Assembly: GCA_014904845.1 (NCBI GenBank)
Contig: MU119225.1
Span: 298,420 to 362,419 of the forward strand
DNA from: Acephala macrosclerotiorum
Taxonomy: Eukaryota > Ascomycota > Leotiomycetes > Helotiales > Mollisiaceae
Length of the DNA: 64,000 nucleotides
Reading direction: 5' to 3'
The position numbers and the translations under genes were made by a program. Positions 10,438 to 21,714 of this stretch are shown here, one piece after another (within the stretch, counting starts at the first letter, position 1; each line of letters opens with the position of its first letter). The notes beneath the pieces were generated by a model that was not told where the DNA came from, did not search any database, and was given only the letters and a program-made list of their open reading frames with translations.

Positions 10438-11610
10438 ATGGCTCCTCCATTCCTAATGCCCCCTCCACCAGAGTCCCCTCTCTTCCGCCACCGCCAACTC
10501 GCGCCAACCGCTAATGTCCGTGTTTCTCCCATCTGCCTCGGAGCCATGAACTTCGGCGATGCCCATAAAGCTCGCATGGGAGAATGCAATAAGGAGACTT
10601 CCTTCGAGATCCTCGACACCTTCAAATCACTCGGCGGAAATTTCATCGATACCGCAAACGGATACCAAGACGGCGAGTCCGAGAAATGGCTCGGAGAATG
10701 GTTGAAATCTCGAGACTGCCGCGACGAGATGGTCCTTGCGACGAAATTCTCGAGTCCCTATCAGAAGCACAAGAAAGACAAGATCCAATCCAACTTCGGT
10801 GGTAATGGCTCCAAGTCTTTGAAAATGTCTGTTGACAAGAGTCTGGAGAGGATGCAGACGACTTACATTGATCTTTTGTATCTCCATTGGTGGGACTACG
10901 CAACTACGATCCCTGAGCTGATGCACGCTCTCAACGATCTTGTCGCCTCTGGCAAGGTCATCTACCTCGGAATCTCAGATACCCCTGCCTGGGTTGTTTC
11001 CAAAGCCAACCAATACGCCCGCGATCACGGCCTGCGCCAATTTGTTGTCTATCAGGGTCTCTGGAATGCGTCTATCCGTGATTTTGAGCGCGATATTATT
11101 CCCATGTGCAAGGATGAGGGGATGGGATTGCTTCCATATGGCACCTTGGGACAGGGACGTTTCCAGACTGAAGCTACATTCAAGGAGCGAGAGCAGAACA
11201 ACCCTGGCCGCAAGGGCAAGAAGCCCACTTCTGTCGAGAAGGCGGTGAGCAAGGTCATGGAGGGATTGGCGAAGGAGAAGAAGACTGCTCTGACGAGCAT
11301 TGCCATGGCGTATGTGATGCAGAAGACTCCCTACGTCTTCCCACTCGTCAGAGGACGCAAGGTGGAGCACATCAAGGGTAACATTGATGCTCTCAATGTT
11401 GATCTGACGGAAGAGGATGTTTTGAAGATTGATGCAGCGTATCACTTCGATCCCGGTTTCCCCCACACTTTCCTCAGTGGCACCCTGTTTGGTGATGAGG
11501 GTGATGAGCAGGAGGTTCCGGCTGGACCGCAGGATGTGTGGCTGACAAATTTTTTGGGGACTTTTGATTGGGTTGAGGGTCCAAAGCCTATCAGACCCGC
11601 CAAAAAGTAG
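10438..11610 (+). CDS. Aldo-keto reductase, aryl-alcohol dehydrogenase type (390 aa)
   Basis: An intronless frame of 390 residues, the usual length for the fungal aryl-alcohol dehydrogenase / norsolorinic acid reductase-like branch of the AKR superfamily. It is expected to be a cytosolic NADPH-dependent reductase of aldehydes or ketones. The AKR catalytic tetrad is visible as D71 and Y76 (FIDTANGYQDGESE), K103 (LATKFS) and H150 (LLYLHWWD). The strand IYLGISDTPAW and the C-terminal cofactor motif (VFPLVRGRKVEHI) are in place. The ATG is the first in frame. Neighbours do not form a biosynthetic cluster, so a link to aflatoxin-like chemistry is not implied. The true substrate cannot be read from sequence. 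Confidence 0.92.
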   Translation: MAPPFLMPPPPESPLFRHRQLAPTANVRVSPICLGAMNFGDAHKARMGECNKETSFEILDTFKSLGGNFIDTANGYQDGESEKWLGEWLKSRDCRDEMVLATKFSSPYQKHKKDKIQSNFGGNGSKSLKMSVDKSLERMQTTYIDLLYLHWWDYATTIPELMHALNDLVASGKVIYLGISDTPAWVVSKANQYARDHGLRQFVVYQGLWNASIRDFERDIIPMCKDEGMGLLPYGTLGQGRFQTEATFKEREQNNPGRKGKKPTSVEKAVSKVMEGLAKEKKTALTSIAMAYVMQKTPYVFPLVRGRKVEHIKGNIDALNVDLTEEDVLKIDAAYHFDPGFPHTFLSGTLFGDEGDEQEVPAGPQDVWLTNFLGTFDWVEGPKPIRPAKK

Positions 11611-12461
11611 ATGGCATCGTTGAAGCTATCCCCAACACACCTTGATAGTAGAGTAGAGCGTTTGGATGTCGTTGCCTGCGCATCCTCAAATAGAAAATGG
11701 CCACAAAACAAATGCACTTCCAAACCTTACACACTTAAAGTTGGACTTATACAACTTGCATCTCAGTGATGAAAGTGAATGCCTCCCCTGGCAGCCTTGT
11801 CGTCCCCCACCACACCAATCCTCAAGTGATCAATCGGCACATTCTCTGCCCAGAAACAATCTATATAGATTTAAATAAGCACTTTTTCTATCATCAACCA
11901 AAAACCGGGTAGGAAGATCGTACTGCTGGAGTGAGAAGGAAGAGGTTCCTTCGAGCGCGCCGAAGGCAGATGTCAAGCTTTGATGACCTTGTTTTATCCT
12001 GTATTCTGATGTGGCTGGCCACCGCGGTTCAGAAGTAGAAGGTTTTTTTTTTGTCGTTTTTTCTTCAAGTGACGGAGGGCTTCTTTCGCTTCTACTCTCT
12101 TTGAGCGTTAGCCCCCCCCTTTAGCTCGCGAGGTATGCCGTCGAGTAGTTGTCACTTTCGGCGCGAGAAAGAGTTTATCGCATCCAAACCTGAGAATCTC
12201 GGCCTGGATAGTAGATCATCGTGTGAGTGAAATAGCCTTTGAAATCGCTGTTGATACATGGCTTCTGCGAGGTGTAGACTTGACTTCTTTACTTGATGAG
12301 GTCATCTTCCTCGAGGGTTTATGATTCACAGAAGGTTTGGTAGTTGCGTGTGACTGTGCTCTCGCTTTCTTTGCGTAGGGCAGGTTTGAACAGAGTTTGG
12401 ACCTTCCCCCTTTAATCTTCGCTTAGATTGCTAGCTCGTACCAAACTGGTTTGAGCGAACA
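11611..12461. other. Intergenic
   Basis: 3' region of the reductase gene followed by pyrimidine-rich sequence with T runs near 12040-12065. No gene seen. Confidence 0.4.
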
Positions 12462-12820
12462 TTGTCCTTTGTTGCACTTCGTCGTTCTCTGGCCACATAT
12501 ATCGTATTCATCTTTGCCTTACTGTTCGTTATGGTCGCATTGGCTGATCTTCCAGTGACTCAAGTAAGCATTCCCGAGAAGTTGAAGCGGAAATTTTCTT
12601 GCTTTCGCGTGAAACGGAGAGGGATCCTCCCCTACTCTTGCGAACAGTCTAACACTTTTCCAGTTATCAGTGTATCACAACCGTATATTCCCAAGCACCA
12701 GAGGCATGTGAGGGGGTATGTTTGGTAGATGCCTGGCCAAGTCTACCAAGAACTCCACACGCAAGCCGCCAGCACTGCGGGGTGAGATTCCACCAGTATC
12801 CACAGGGATCTTACCCCTAG
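12462..12820 (+). CDS. Possible small secreted Cys protein; start codon TTG
   Basis: Frame 12462-12563 gives a near-perfect signal peptide: MSFVALRRSLATYIVFIFAL, continuing LFVMVALA, if TTG is read as Met. A donor gtaagc follows at 12564; gtctaac then leads to two possible acceptors. Using the one at 12670 keeps frame and gives CITTVYSQAPEACEGVC and a later Cys, ending at a TAG near 12820. An acceptor at 12663 gives a shorter product. No in-frame ATG precedes the signal peptide, so the gene may be dead by loss of its start codon, or may start elsewhere. A further donor-like GTATGT near 12717 suggests another intron is possible. Function unknown; small secreted Cys proteins are often effector candidates. 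Confidence 0.25.
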
Positions 12821-14396
12821 AGTTGGGGCTCGAAGAAGGAACTCTTTTTCAGGGGAACAATCCTGAGACTTTGAGCTTTAAGGAAATAGTGCTGCCTCTA
12901 GACAAACTTGTGGATATATCCGGCTCCAAGGAGCTGATGGACACTCTGTCTGAGGATATGAGGATGGAGAAAGGCGCCCCATGACCAGACGTGCTAGCAC
13001 CTGTAATCTCGAAAGGGAGCGGGATATGTTGGCGGGGTGCAGAGCGGTCATGCGACCTGCCGTAAATTCTCCATGTTCTCGATGAAAGTTTGCAGGCTGA
13101 CTTCCTTTGCAGGGAGGAGTTTGGAGACGAAGGACGATGTGATGAGGAGCAAATTAAACTGCAATCTCCCAATGATCCAAGTGGGAAGGGGAACTTTAGG
13201 AAGCCTGATGAGAGATGATCGTGATGAGGAACGAACTGAACTTATTCCCCTGGTGGCCTAAGTGGGAAGGGGGTTTACGATGTTTGATTGAAGGTCGAGA
13301 AGGGGTAAGCAGCAGATTGCACACGGTTGCAGGAGTGCCCGATTGTAGGCTGAGGTGATCACGCACCGGTCGAGTACAAGTGTCTTGTAATCTTGATTGT
13401 TTCAACTTTTGCCTTTTGGAGGACGGTATTTGGGCTTGCTCATGCCGTCTACCGCCTTGTGTCGGTATCACACTACTTCCAGTTATGCGGACATCTTTTT
13501 ATTGAACCTTCTGGCCTCCTAGGACTTCGAAGAAGAGATTTGCGGTGCGTAGTGATTGAATACCTAAAAAGGAGCTTGATCATTGAGGTACAAGTACTAG
13601 TGAGGTGTTTGTGATGGGCGCGTGACCATCATTTTCCTTGTACCCTGTTCGAACAATAACCTTGGTATGCGCCTTTTTGAAGCTCTAGACTATGTCTTGC
13701 ACTTTTTCGCCTGTTGAGAGGCTGCCAATTCTGCAGAAGAGAATGATTATGTTGTCGTTGCTTCTCTTCAAAGTCTCTCGAAACGGTGAAGAAAGACTGG
13801 AGCGACCAGATGGAAGTAGCTGGTGAAACTGAGCAGGCTAGACACGATGATTGGGGCAACAGTCTAACTTTCGTTTTGGAAATATCCAAGTGCTTAATCA
13901 GAACGTTAAATGCTGAATTGAAAGTGAAGGGTCTCGGATTGAAGGAGCCAATCAGCGAACTCGAGAGGGACTTTTGCGTGATGCATAGGCAAACGTGAAA
14001 AGGCAACATATAAAAGGAACGCAAACACCAGCCAAGTGAAGCCGATAATGGTAGACGAAGAGCGGGTCCGCAAGATCGGTCGAAATCATCAGCCCAAGCT
14101 TCGAAAGTTGATCACGGATAGGTGATGTGAGAGAGATAGATGACAGATTGAAACGACTTTCTGATCACGTTGCTATCGCACTTCTATCGTTCATTGCAAT
14201 GAATCATCATCTGATTTCCCTTCCTATGATGGTCGCAACCTCCACCGAGTGATTGTCGATGAAGGGGAAGGTCCGTCAAGGCCCTGCCTCGCCAGCAAGA
14301 TACTCTCGGTCATTCAAATCACACTTCGTGCCTCTTATTGGATGTTTTCTTCCTCCTCCTGTTTTGGTTTTTGCATATTCCATCTGAACTCTCCTG
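12821..14396. other. Intergenic, no supported gene
   Basis: Several short frames on both strands, none with recognisable motifs. The right end is the 3' flank of the Zn2Cys6 gene. Confidence 0.4.
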
Positions 14397-16487
14397 TCAG
14401 ACTGGCAAGGTACCTCCGTCGCCAACAACCGCCTCACCAAGGCGCGAGCAGTCAAAGTGCTGACTCCAATCATAGTTGATCCCGTCATCTATCAGAGTTG
14501 TCCAATCAATTCCCAGCTCTGGCCCAGACAAGAAATCTGGACTCTCGTTCCAAGCAAATGGGGCAAACGAATTTGCAGCAAAGTCAATCGTACTCGGAAA
14601 CTGCATTGGATCATCGAGTTGAAAAGCTGCGGCAGCTTGTTGGGGCTCAGATCTCTTCGGCGTGAACCTCTTAATCATCACCTTGCCAAAGTATGGAATC
14701 ACAGTTTCGAATTGCTCTGGTCCGGAGTAGGTGCCGTGGTATGCCGTGGTGAGATATTCAAGAGTCTGAGCAGCTTGGCTAGCAACGCTGCATTCCATCG
14801 CTTGAGCGACTTTGTTCAGCCCATCCATGACGCTGCGTACCAAGTTCCAATCACTTTCCTCTGAATGAACGCAAGGTGTCGTGCTCGAAAGGAGCTTGAT
14901 GACGAGAACGACTGCTGCGGTGAATACTTGGTAGTCCATGAGATCGCAGATGATGAGCTTCATTCCATTGTGGTTTCGTAACGTTAGATAAGCTTGGATC
15001 ATCTCTCTCGAGGCATCGCATGCTGAAATTCCGCTTGGTTTGTATTGATCATCCTCGAACGATCTAAGCATGTAAGGTTGATGGAGAAGTTTTTGCAGCA
15101 TGTAAAATTGTATCTTGACGAGCTGCAGGCCGTAGACTATCTCGATAGGTGTGTCATCGGAAGGTCGAGCGTTCCACCACTCCGCGGGAGTTTGTTCGAG
15201 GCAGGTTCTTAATTCTTGATCGATCTGAAGTGTGCCGAGATAATCAGAGTTTTTGCTGTTCTGATTCCGCTCATTGATGTGACCTGCAATTACAGAGATA
15301 TCATATAAGACACGTTCTCCAATTGAAAGACCAGGATGTGGCCGTGAAAGTCCGGGATGTAAGTCAGAGGTTGCAGCTGGTAGCCCAAGAACAACAGATA
15401 GTTGTCGATCGCTCTGCCAAAGATGAGACCAGACTTTGTGCTCGCGCTCTCGTGCTGTCTCGCCGGAGTCGTGGAGTCGAAGCAGGAGGGCGAGATTGAT
15501 TGCTCTTCGGTAGCTCAGCCACGATTCTCGCGGTTTTCCCATATTCATGTAAAGCTTTGCGATTATCTCCAGGCATTCGAGGCCGTCAATCGTAGGCACC
15601 GAGTTTTCGCTGATGGAGAGAAGCATGTCCGCGACCATCAGATAGGAATCCAAAAGAGCTCCAGGATGGGCTGACAGACTGAGTTGCTCTTTGGTGAGAT
15701 TATTTGGAAGTTGTTGCATGCAAAGTGCAAGGAAGAGGGCTGCTTTAGCGACTAGTGCGGGATTGTTTGAGTCCATAGAGTTGAGGATGAAGCTTTTGCT
15801 AGATTGAACGGACTCTAGAATATGAGGTTCCGGGGCGATATTCAGACCTTGACCGTCTTTCCAGATAGACCAATATGGTTTTGTTACTGCGAGAATGGCG
15901 ATCAAGCCGGGGACGCCTGGGAGAAGTGCTTGGAATGTCTTGACGCAACTTGACAATCGCTGGTCACGTGGCGCTCTTCCAGCCATTCTTCCTTGAGTGT
16001 CGGCCTCTTGTATGAGCATGGCATCTTTGAACAGATTAAGCAAAGGTGCGTCGGCAAACGGGTCAACCGAAACATTGGAACATGGCCCAATTTCTGAAGC
16101 TAGTGTTGAGTCGGTCTCGCTGACCGATCCATCACTTCGACTTGGCACGCCTTGAATGCGTTTCAAAATTTCAGCAGTATTGATCTCAATCTGAGAATGA
16201 GTCAAACTCTGGGGATTTATATCCATCGTAGAGCATATTCGGCGAACCATGTCTTCCAGATTCGCCAACTTTTGATGAACATCCTCTCCCTCTTGATGAT
16301 TGGATGTCGATGTCTTGGGTGCTCCTTGGGGCATGCAATCAACTTCGTGCAAGGAGCATTCATTGCATATATTCTTGTTGGTTTCAAAAATGCATCGAAC
16401 TTTGCGTCTGCGACATTCTGCACAACTTCGTGTGCCCAGCCGCATCCGCTTTGTGGGCCGGTCGCTCGAGATGCTTGGGGTATTCAT
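14397..16487 (-). CDS. Zn2Cys6 fungal transcription factor (696 aa)
   Basis: An intronless minus-strand frame. The open frame extends past the ATG at 16487, but only through a GTG, so the ATG giving MNTPSISSDRP is taken as the start. Residues 22-51 are a Zn(II)2Cys6 binuclear cluster with the six cysteines at 22, 25, 32, 41, 44 and 51 (CAECRRRKVRC..C..C..C). A basic patch (RPTKRMR) precedes it and a short coiled-coil linker (HQKLANLEDMVRRI) follows. The large middle region matches the fungal-specific transcription factor domain, including the DRQLSVVLGLPAA segment. It should act in the nucleus on CGG-containing sites. Targets are unknown. It shares an upstream region of about 1 kb with the peroxiredoxin-like gene, transcribed away from it. 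Confidence 0.93.
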   Translation of the reverse strand: MNTPSISSDRPTKRMRLGTRSCAECRRRKVRCIFETNKNICNECSLHEVDCMPQGAPKTSTSNHQEGEDVHQKLANLEDMVRRICSTMDINPQSLTHSQIEINTAEILKRIQGVPSRSDGSVSETDSTLASEIGPCSNVSVDPFADAPLLNLFKDAMLIQEADTQGRMAGRAPRDQRLSSCVKTFQALLPGVPGLIAILAVTKPYWSIWKDGQGLNIAPEPHILESVQSSKSFILNSMDSNNPALVAKAALFLALCMQQLPNNLTKEQLSLSAHPGALLDSYLMVADMLLSISENSVPTIDGLECLEIIAKLYMNMGKPRESWLSYRRAINLALLLRLHDSGETAREREHKVWSHLWQSDRQLSVVLGLPAATSDLHPGLSRPHPGLSIGERVLYDISVIAGHINERNQNSKNSDYLGTLQIDQELRTCLEQTPAEWWNARPSDDTPIEIVYGLQLVKIQFYMLQKLLHQPYMLRSFEDDQYKPSGISACDASREMIQAYLTLRNHNGMKLIICDLMDYQVFTAAVVLVIKLLSSTTPCVHSEESDWNLVRSVMDGLNKVAQAMECSVASQAAQTLEYLTTAYHGTYSGPEQFETVIPYFGKVMIKRFTPKRSEPQQAAAAFQLDDPMQFPSTIDFAANSFAPFAWNESPDFLSGPELGIDWTTLIDDGINYDWSQHFDCSRLGEAVVGDGGTLPV

Positions 16488-17264
16488 CGCCCCAGGAAGT
16501 GCTTGACCAAGTTGAGGAAGACCCCTGATCACCCTAGAAGAAGGCTCATTCTCTCAACCATACCAGCTGACGTTGGTGGTAAAGAACGTAAACATCGCAA
16601 AATTGTGGAAGAGATGTCGTTTGCGGTCGCTGGAGATTTCAAAAATAAGCACGCGATGATGTAAGCAGTGATTACCGAGGCAGCCCCACAGCCGAAGCGA
16701 GAATCAGGGGTTGAAAAGGGGGAGAGAAGGCCTAGCGAGAGGATCCTCGCGTATACTGGACATTCAAGCATGAAGTGGCTAGTCGCTTGGTAAGACAGAC
16801 CTGTGACAAACAACAATAGATCGATGGTCTACGTAAGCAACGTCTCTCGGAGAATTTCGGACAAGTTCGGACGAACCGCCACACCTTGGATACATTTCCA
16901 ATCAAGCTTATCGTAGGAGAGGCTCGGGGTATGGAATCATTGGGCAAGGACCAATAATTTCTGGCCAACACCACAAGGATCGCAGAATCATCGAGCCATA
17001 TTTCGTGCTCATCCTAGTTTGCAGATTAGCAATTCAATACCCCGCAGCTGCATCCGGAAATGGAACTTCTATACCCGTACAAGAACGGACTAGACATCCG
17101 CCGTGTGTTAAAAACACATAGAGCGGGGCGTTACCACACCAACTCTTTAGGGGCCTACAATATGAGGTCATCCTGAAAGGCGCTCCTATGTGATTACAGC
17201 ATTCACTAGCTCAGCCATCCGTCTATCTACCTTCAAGGGTAAGCAAACTTCGCTCTTCTCTCAA

Positions 17265-17274
17265 TATATAAAAG
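17265..17274 (+). promoter_or_regulatory. TATA box of the peroxiredoxin-like gene
   Basis: The sequence tatataaaag lies about 190 bp before the ATG at 17464, followed by a CT-rich leader, a normal setting for a fungal core promoter. Confidence 0.5.
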
Positions 17275-17325
17275 CCTACCTCTCTCTCAATATTTCACCA
17301 ATATCAACACTCCATAAGTCCAGGA

Positions 17326-17390
17326 CTCTGTACTACACAACTCTGTGCTACACAAATCGGTACTCCACATCTCTGTGCTCCGCAAACCTC
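17326..17390 (+). repeat. Degenerate tandem repeat in the 5' leader
   Basis: Four imperfect units of about 13-17 bp, based on ctctgt(a/g)ct(a/c)cacaa, lie in the leader of the peroxiredoxin-like gene. They are downstream of the TATA box and so are probably transcribed. Confidence 0.5.
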
Positions 17391-17463
17391 CTCACAACGA
17401 AAACAATACACCGAATACCTCAACCTCTTTCCTCATTCAAAATTCTCTACACCTTCCGCGAAA

Positions 17464-18114
17464 ATGAGTCTCGCAAGCGAACTGAACGCTGTCTACACCA
17501 ACTTTCACCGAGATGCACCATCATCAATATCTGCTCCCATCAAGAAATCTACAAGCGACTTCGTCGCCTCTTTTGACCAATCCGCAGCCATCAAAGTTGG
17601 AGACAAACTTCCTTCTTTCCGCTTGAGCGATGCTCATGGCAAACAAGTCGACAGCGCTGACCTCATTCTCACTGGTCCCCTTCTCATCACCTTCTATCGT
17701 GGAAACTGGTGCCCATACTGCAATCTCGCCCTCCGAGCTCTCCAAAAGCACCTCGATGACTTCAAAGCCAAGGGCGTCACGCTCGCCGCTGTCACACCCG
17801 AACTCCCCGATACTTCACTTTCGACGACCGAGAAGAATGAGTTAAAGTTCACCGTCTTGTCTGACGTTGGCAACAAGTTCGCGAAGGAGTTGGGCATCTT
17901 GTTCGCGCAGCCGGATGAGTTGAGAACTCCGTTCGAAACAGTGGGGGTGAACCTGAAGGAAAGGAATGGGGATGACTCCTTTGTTGTTCCTATCCCCGCT
18001 ACGTTGCTGGTGGACAAGAGTGGAGTGGTTCGAAATACCTTTATTGATCCCGACTATACTCATCGTCTTGAGCCAGAGACTGCGCTGGGATGGATCGATG
18101 CATTGAACAACTGA
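17464..18114 (+). CDS. Peroxiredoxin-like AhpC/TSA family protein (216 aa)
   Basis: A 216-residue intronless protein with a thioredoxin-like fold. An N-terminal helical arm (about residues 1-40) precedes VGDKLPSFRLSD, the usual start of the AhpC/TSA domain. The active-site segment is FYRGNWCPYC, a CxxC motif at the peroxidatic position, followed by a long helix (LALRALQKHLDDFKAKG) and AVTPE. The C-terminal part includes VPIPATLLVDKSGVV with the conserved cis-Pro. The CxxC, rather than the single-Cys PxxxTxxC of classical peroxiredoxins, places it in the peroxiredoxin-like branch. A thiol reductase or peroxidase role is likely but not shown. No targeting signal is seen, so it is probably cytosolic. 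Confidence 0.88.
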   Translation: MSLASELNAVYTNFHRDAPSSISAPIKKSTSDFVASFDQSAAIKVGDKLPSFRLSDAHGKQVDSADLILTGPLLITFYRGNWCPYCNLALRALQKHLDDFKAKGVTLAAVTPELPDTSLSTTEKNELKFTVLSDVGNKFAKELGILFAQPDELRTPFETVGVNLKERNGDDSFVVPIPATLLVDKSGVVRNTFIDPDYTHRLEPETALGWIDALNN

Positions 18115-19361
18115 GGGTTGCTTGGTATACATGCTTGGGGATGGTGGAGTGAACCAAAATTTGCCATAGCCTGAGGTTTGAAGCGATAGAGAGAGCGTGC
18201 TTTATAAATATCGCAGGTTTTCCCATTCAAATATATCAGACCGACGTATGCCACGTGACCGGTTTCATATCGAGATCCATTGATCGAAAATAAGGACCAT
18301 TACCAGTCATCAAATGACTTCCAGAAATCCCAAGAGATAACCCAGATATTCCCCCGTTTTATTACCCTATTAATAGAATATCTCAGCTGTCGGTTCAAAC
18401 CCGAGATGATGAGCACGTGACTCTGATCGCAAACTGAAAGAAAAAAGAGGAGACCGTTTCATATTCGTACCGCGAAATCTTCGAGTTCATAGGACTACCC
18501 ATAAATGACGGCCTGACACGAACGTACTGTATTGCTAATTCTGAGCTCATCATTTGGAATCAACGACTCAATGAGCTTTTGAAGAAACAGAACGAACACC
18601 GAATATCGAGAACACGCATCCAGGCTTCTAGATTGATCACAAATGCAAGAAAAAATTCGCGACATGCGACAGAAAAGTCTTTCGGGACTTCGAGATGATG
18701 ACCGTAATGCAGCGGGATTGTCATAATTTGGTACGAGCGAGTATCCCTCCTATTGTGGCATTAGCGCCGTTATGCATCGAACAGTTCGCTGCATTTGGCA
18801 ATAGTGACATCCAATGATATTTCAGAAAATGAGAGCCTTGCATGGGGGCGTCAGGGGTAAAGTCTTACTAAGCGACGAGTCCGTAAGACGACGGAAAAGT
18901 GGGAGCTTCTCTTTTGCCTCATTTTCCGGATGTGGCAAGAGAAGACAAACTTAAAAACGCCGTTGTGTTACATTTCGTCTGTGTACAGCCTTACACAGCC
19001 TTGTTAGAGACACATAGCGGCATCTTTTTCCCTCGTCATCGCGGTAGCGAACAGCAATTGGCAGTGGAAGACATCGGCACTTGACAGCAGCAAAGGGTGA
19101 ACAATCTCGGAATCGAAAGACCTGAGAGGGTTTGAGGAATTGAGGGCTTAAAAGAGATACTGATACAAAACCCATTCAAGAAACTTTGGTGTGTGGGGGC
19201 ATGCTTATGGGCTGAACTTCCTTTGTTGGGATCCAGGCCAGACATATCGACCTTCAAATTTCCCAAGAGCCTATCATCCCTTTTGAGTTAGATTGAGGCA
19301 CAGATCTGGAGTCTCCAGAGTTTGACCCTGGTTTGATACGCTAGTAAGAGCCGAGTTGGGG
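18115..19361. other. Intergenic
   Basis: No gene. A hairpin with a perfect 7-bp stem (gtcttac at 18862-18868, gtaagac at 18883-18889) encloses a 14-base loop. The right part is the upstream region of the transcription-factor-like gene. Confidence 0.4.
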
Positions 19362-21714
19362 ATGCTGCGGGGATCTACCTCTCCCGACACCTGCAGCAAT
19401 GCGGCTGCAGACAGTCGAGATGAGACGGGTAATCAGAAACTGGGCGCAACCCAATCGACACTGCGTGGGGTAGGGCTGGAGGTAGAAGAAGTAGAACAAG
19501 GGGTATCCGCGCGTTCAACAACCAAGAGCCAGACCAACAGTCAGACACAACCAATTAAAGCATTGATGATAAATGAACATGCAGCAAACCCAGCGCCATC
19601 GCCTGCACAGCGTCCATCTGGTCTTCCTTTAAGATTCATCGACCAGCAGGAGTTGCGCCAACCTTCAGGATCAGATCTTCGGAAAGTGGTACGCTCGCAT
19701 GCCAGGCGAGATGTTGACTTGAAGCGACGACACATCAGAGATACTTTGAAAGCAAGATCTCCACGACCGTTACTAGTAAAGAAGGCTGAAGCAGAACAAT
19801 TGATTCCAATAGGCGCTCGTAATCATGTCGCTTATTCGGCTCCATCGCGAAGCCCAGCCACCCTGTCGGTGGCTTCGAGCACACCGCGCTACGATGTTCT
19901 TGCCCCGACTTCACTCAATATATCGCCTTTTCTACCCCAAGGTAAGTCGCATTCGCTCTCAAATATGCCATTAATTATTTTGTTCCCTTCCCAGAACATG
20001 CGGAGAAGTCTAACATCGCGACGAGTAAACAGATCGTTCGAATCATCCAGCGTCGCGAAGGCATCTGCATCCGTCAGACGACCACAATCGTGCGAATACC
20101 GCTGCATCGAATATAATTCAAGATGAACCGCGAGCTTCAACCGATCTTCACCTTCTAGCAGTCAATGGTGGACTCCCCGGTGCTGCCGGGAGGCGAAACA
20201 TTACAACTCATGACCGTCATTGTTCACTTAACAGTTTCGTCAACCCACATCCTCAAGGAAGCGCTGTTTCCACTCCGACAATCCGAATGGGAGACGCAGA
20301 TGATGGAGAGCAGACTCTGCGAGAGGTTGCGAGTATTTTCAATTCCCTTGTTGGAGGTTCTTGGCGCCATGATCCGTTCGACATCCACAACGATCTCAAC
20401 AGTCCTCGGGTATCATTTCTACTTTCGCATTGTAAGTGGCGGTAGCAGCCCAGTCTTATACTTTGTGAGACACGATAACTTACTTGAAGATTTCAGACAA
20501 CAGCATTTTGAACACCGTCTGGGTGTCCAGCTCACATCTCGTTTCATTCCAGACTTCGAGACGAGAATTACTCCATGCAACCGTCCTCTTCGCTGCTTCC
20601 CACCTCCGAGCACTCACCAATTCCAACGAATATAACAGAGATATACTTCATCACAAAGGTAATTGAGCGATCAATCGATCCTCTAAAATCGCTAATTTAA
20701 TCGATCAGGAGAGACAATCCGCATCATAAATTCGAGCCTGGACGATCCGTCACAACGAACGAGCGATCAAATGATAGGCGCGTTGTCGTCTTTGATATTG
20801 TACGAGGTCAGCCCAACAGTTCAACTTCTTGCAAATATCCGTGCTGAAATACTCCAAGGAGTCGTATGGGTCCAAGCAGGTCGCCTCGATACACCGACAA
20901 GGGTTGCAGCAGATCCTTCAACTTCGTTACTCGAAGCCTGACTTGGGCATACATCGCTTTGTTCAGCATCTCCTCGCACAGTAAGAGTATTTCTCCCGTT
21001 CGAAATTTGCACAGCTAACATCCTCCTAGCCCACCCGCAACGGCAGAGAGCTTGGACGAAGTCCTTACTGAAAACAATACCACAAGAGAGACACTTTCGG
21101 CGTCAAGAAAAACGCCACTAGGCCATGCAGTGACCACATCCTTTCTTTGGCTCACCAATACCGCAATACAATTCGAAAGTGCATCCTACAGGAGCGAAGA
21201 CATCTACCAAGTTCGGAAAGACATAGAAGAATTCCTAGAGTTCTGTCCCCACTATCCCAAATCCAAGCTGTCCTTCGGCTTTCGATCATGGCTCCTCGCT
21301 TCGATGGTCTACCTGCACGTTGCCATTGTCCCAGAATCCGGAGCATACCCACTGCCCCGCAACGAACAAGAAATTGTCTCTCAACTGAAAAGTGTTTTCT
21401 ACCAATCCGGGATGGGTCAACCAGTCTCTATAAGTTCGCCACGGCTTTGGGTTCTGATGTTGAATGGACTGTATGCAAGAACCAACGATCCTGTTTTGCT
21501 TGGAAGTCCTGAGAAACTGGATCTGAGCACAGTCTCCGCACTTCATTGGTGTCGTGCTCAGCTGCTCTTGAGAGATATACCATGGGCTGAAAGACGGTAC
21601 AAGCTTGAGGCTCCGATCGAGGATGATTGGGAATGGGTGAAAGCTAATGGATTTTGGGGAAATAGTGTGTCGAGATGGAACAGTCAGCAGGATGAGCTGA
21701 TAGAACTGCTGTGA
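19362..21714 (+). CDS. Fungal-specific transcription-factor-like protein, no Zn cluster (681 aa)
   Basis: Six exons keep frame: 19362-19941, 20033-20431, 20497-20658, 20709-20806, 20859-20980, 21030-21714, total 2046 nt. Intron 1 ends 22 bp past a ctaac branch site; the nearer acceptor at 19994 would break frame. The first part is disordered, then FIDQQELRQPSGSDLRKVVRSH and a basic RRDVDLKRR block, a layout seen in zinc-cluster-less fungal regulators. RRELLHATVLFAASHLRAL, LSSLILYE and QGLQQILQLRYSKPD match the fungal transcription factor domain type 2. No Zn2Cys6 cluster is present, so it may act through a partner. An internal ATG at 19566 is an alternative start. The 52-bp intron 4 (gtcagc donor) is the weakest junction. 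Confidence 0.75.

Larger units (their letters stand above)
16488..17463. promoter_or_regulatory. Divergent upstream region of the Zn2Cys6 and peroxiredoxin genes
   Basis: No coding signal on either strand beyond shadows. The two start codons face away from each other, so this interval must hold both promoters. The last 200 bp are pyrimidine-rich and contain a TATA box and a short tandem repeat, listed separately. Confidence 0.5.

Noticed and set aside
18381..18405. B-box-like ggttcaaacccg, a possible tRNA gene
   Set aside because: The flanking bases do not form a T stem and there is no A box or acceptor stem. A similar word near 35850 fails the same way. No tRNA was found.
18855..18905. Hammerhead-ribozyme-like string (gacgagtccgtaagac...ggaaaa) with a 7-bp hairpin
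   Set aside because: It recalls the hammerhead core, but the CUGANGA box is not matched (GCGACGA) and the GAAA is not correctly spaced from the stem, so the catalytic core is not met.
19995..20032. Acceptor at 19994 for intron 1 of the transcription-factor-like gene
   Set aside because: It shifts the frame and leads to a stop near 20112; the acceptor at 20032, behind a ctaac branch site, restores the frame.
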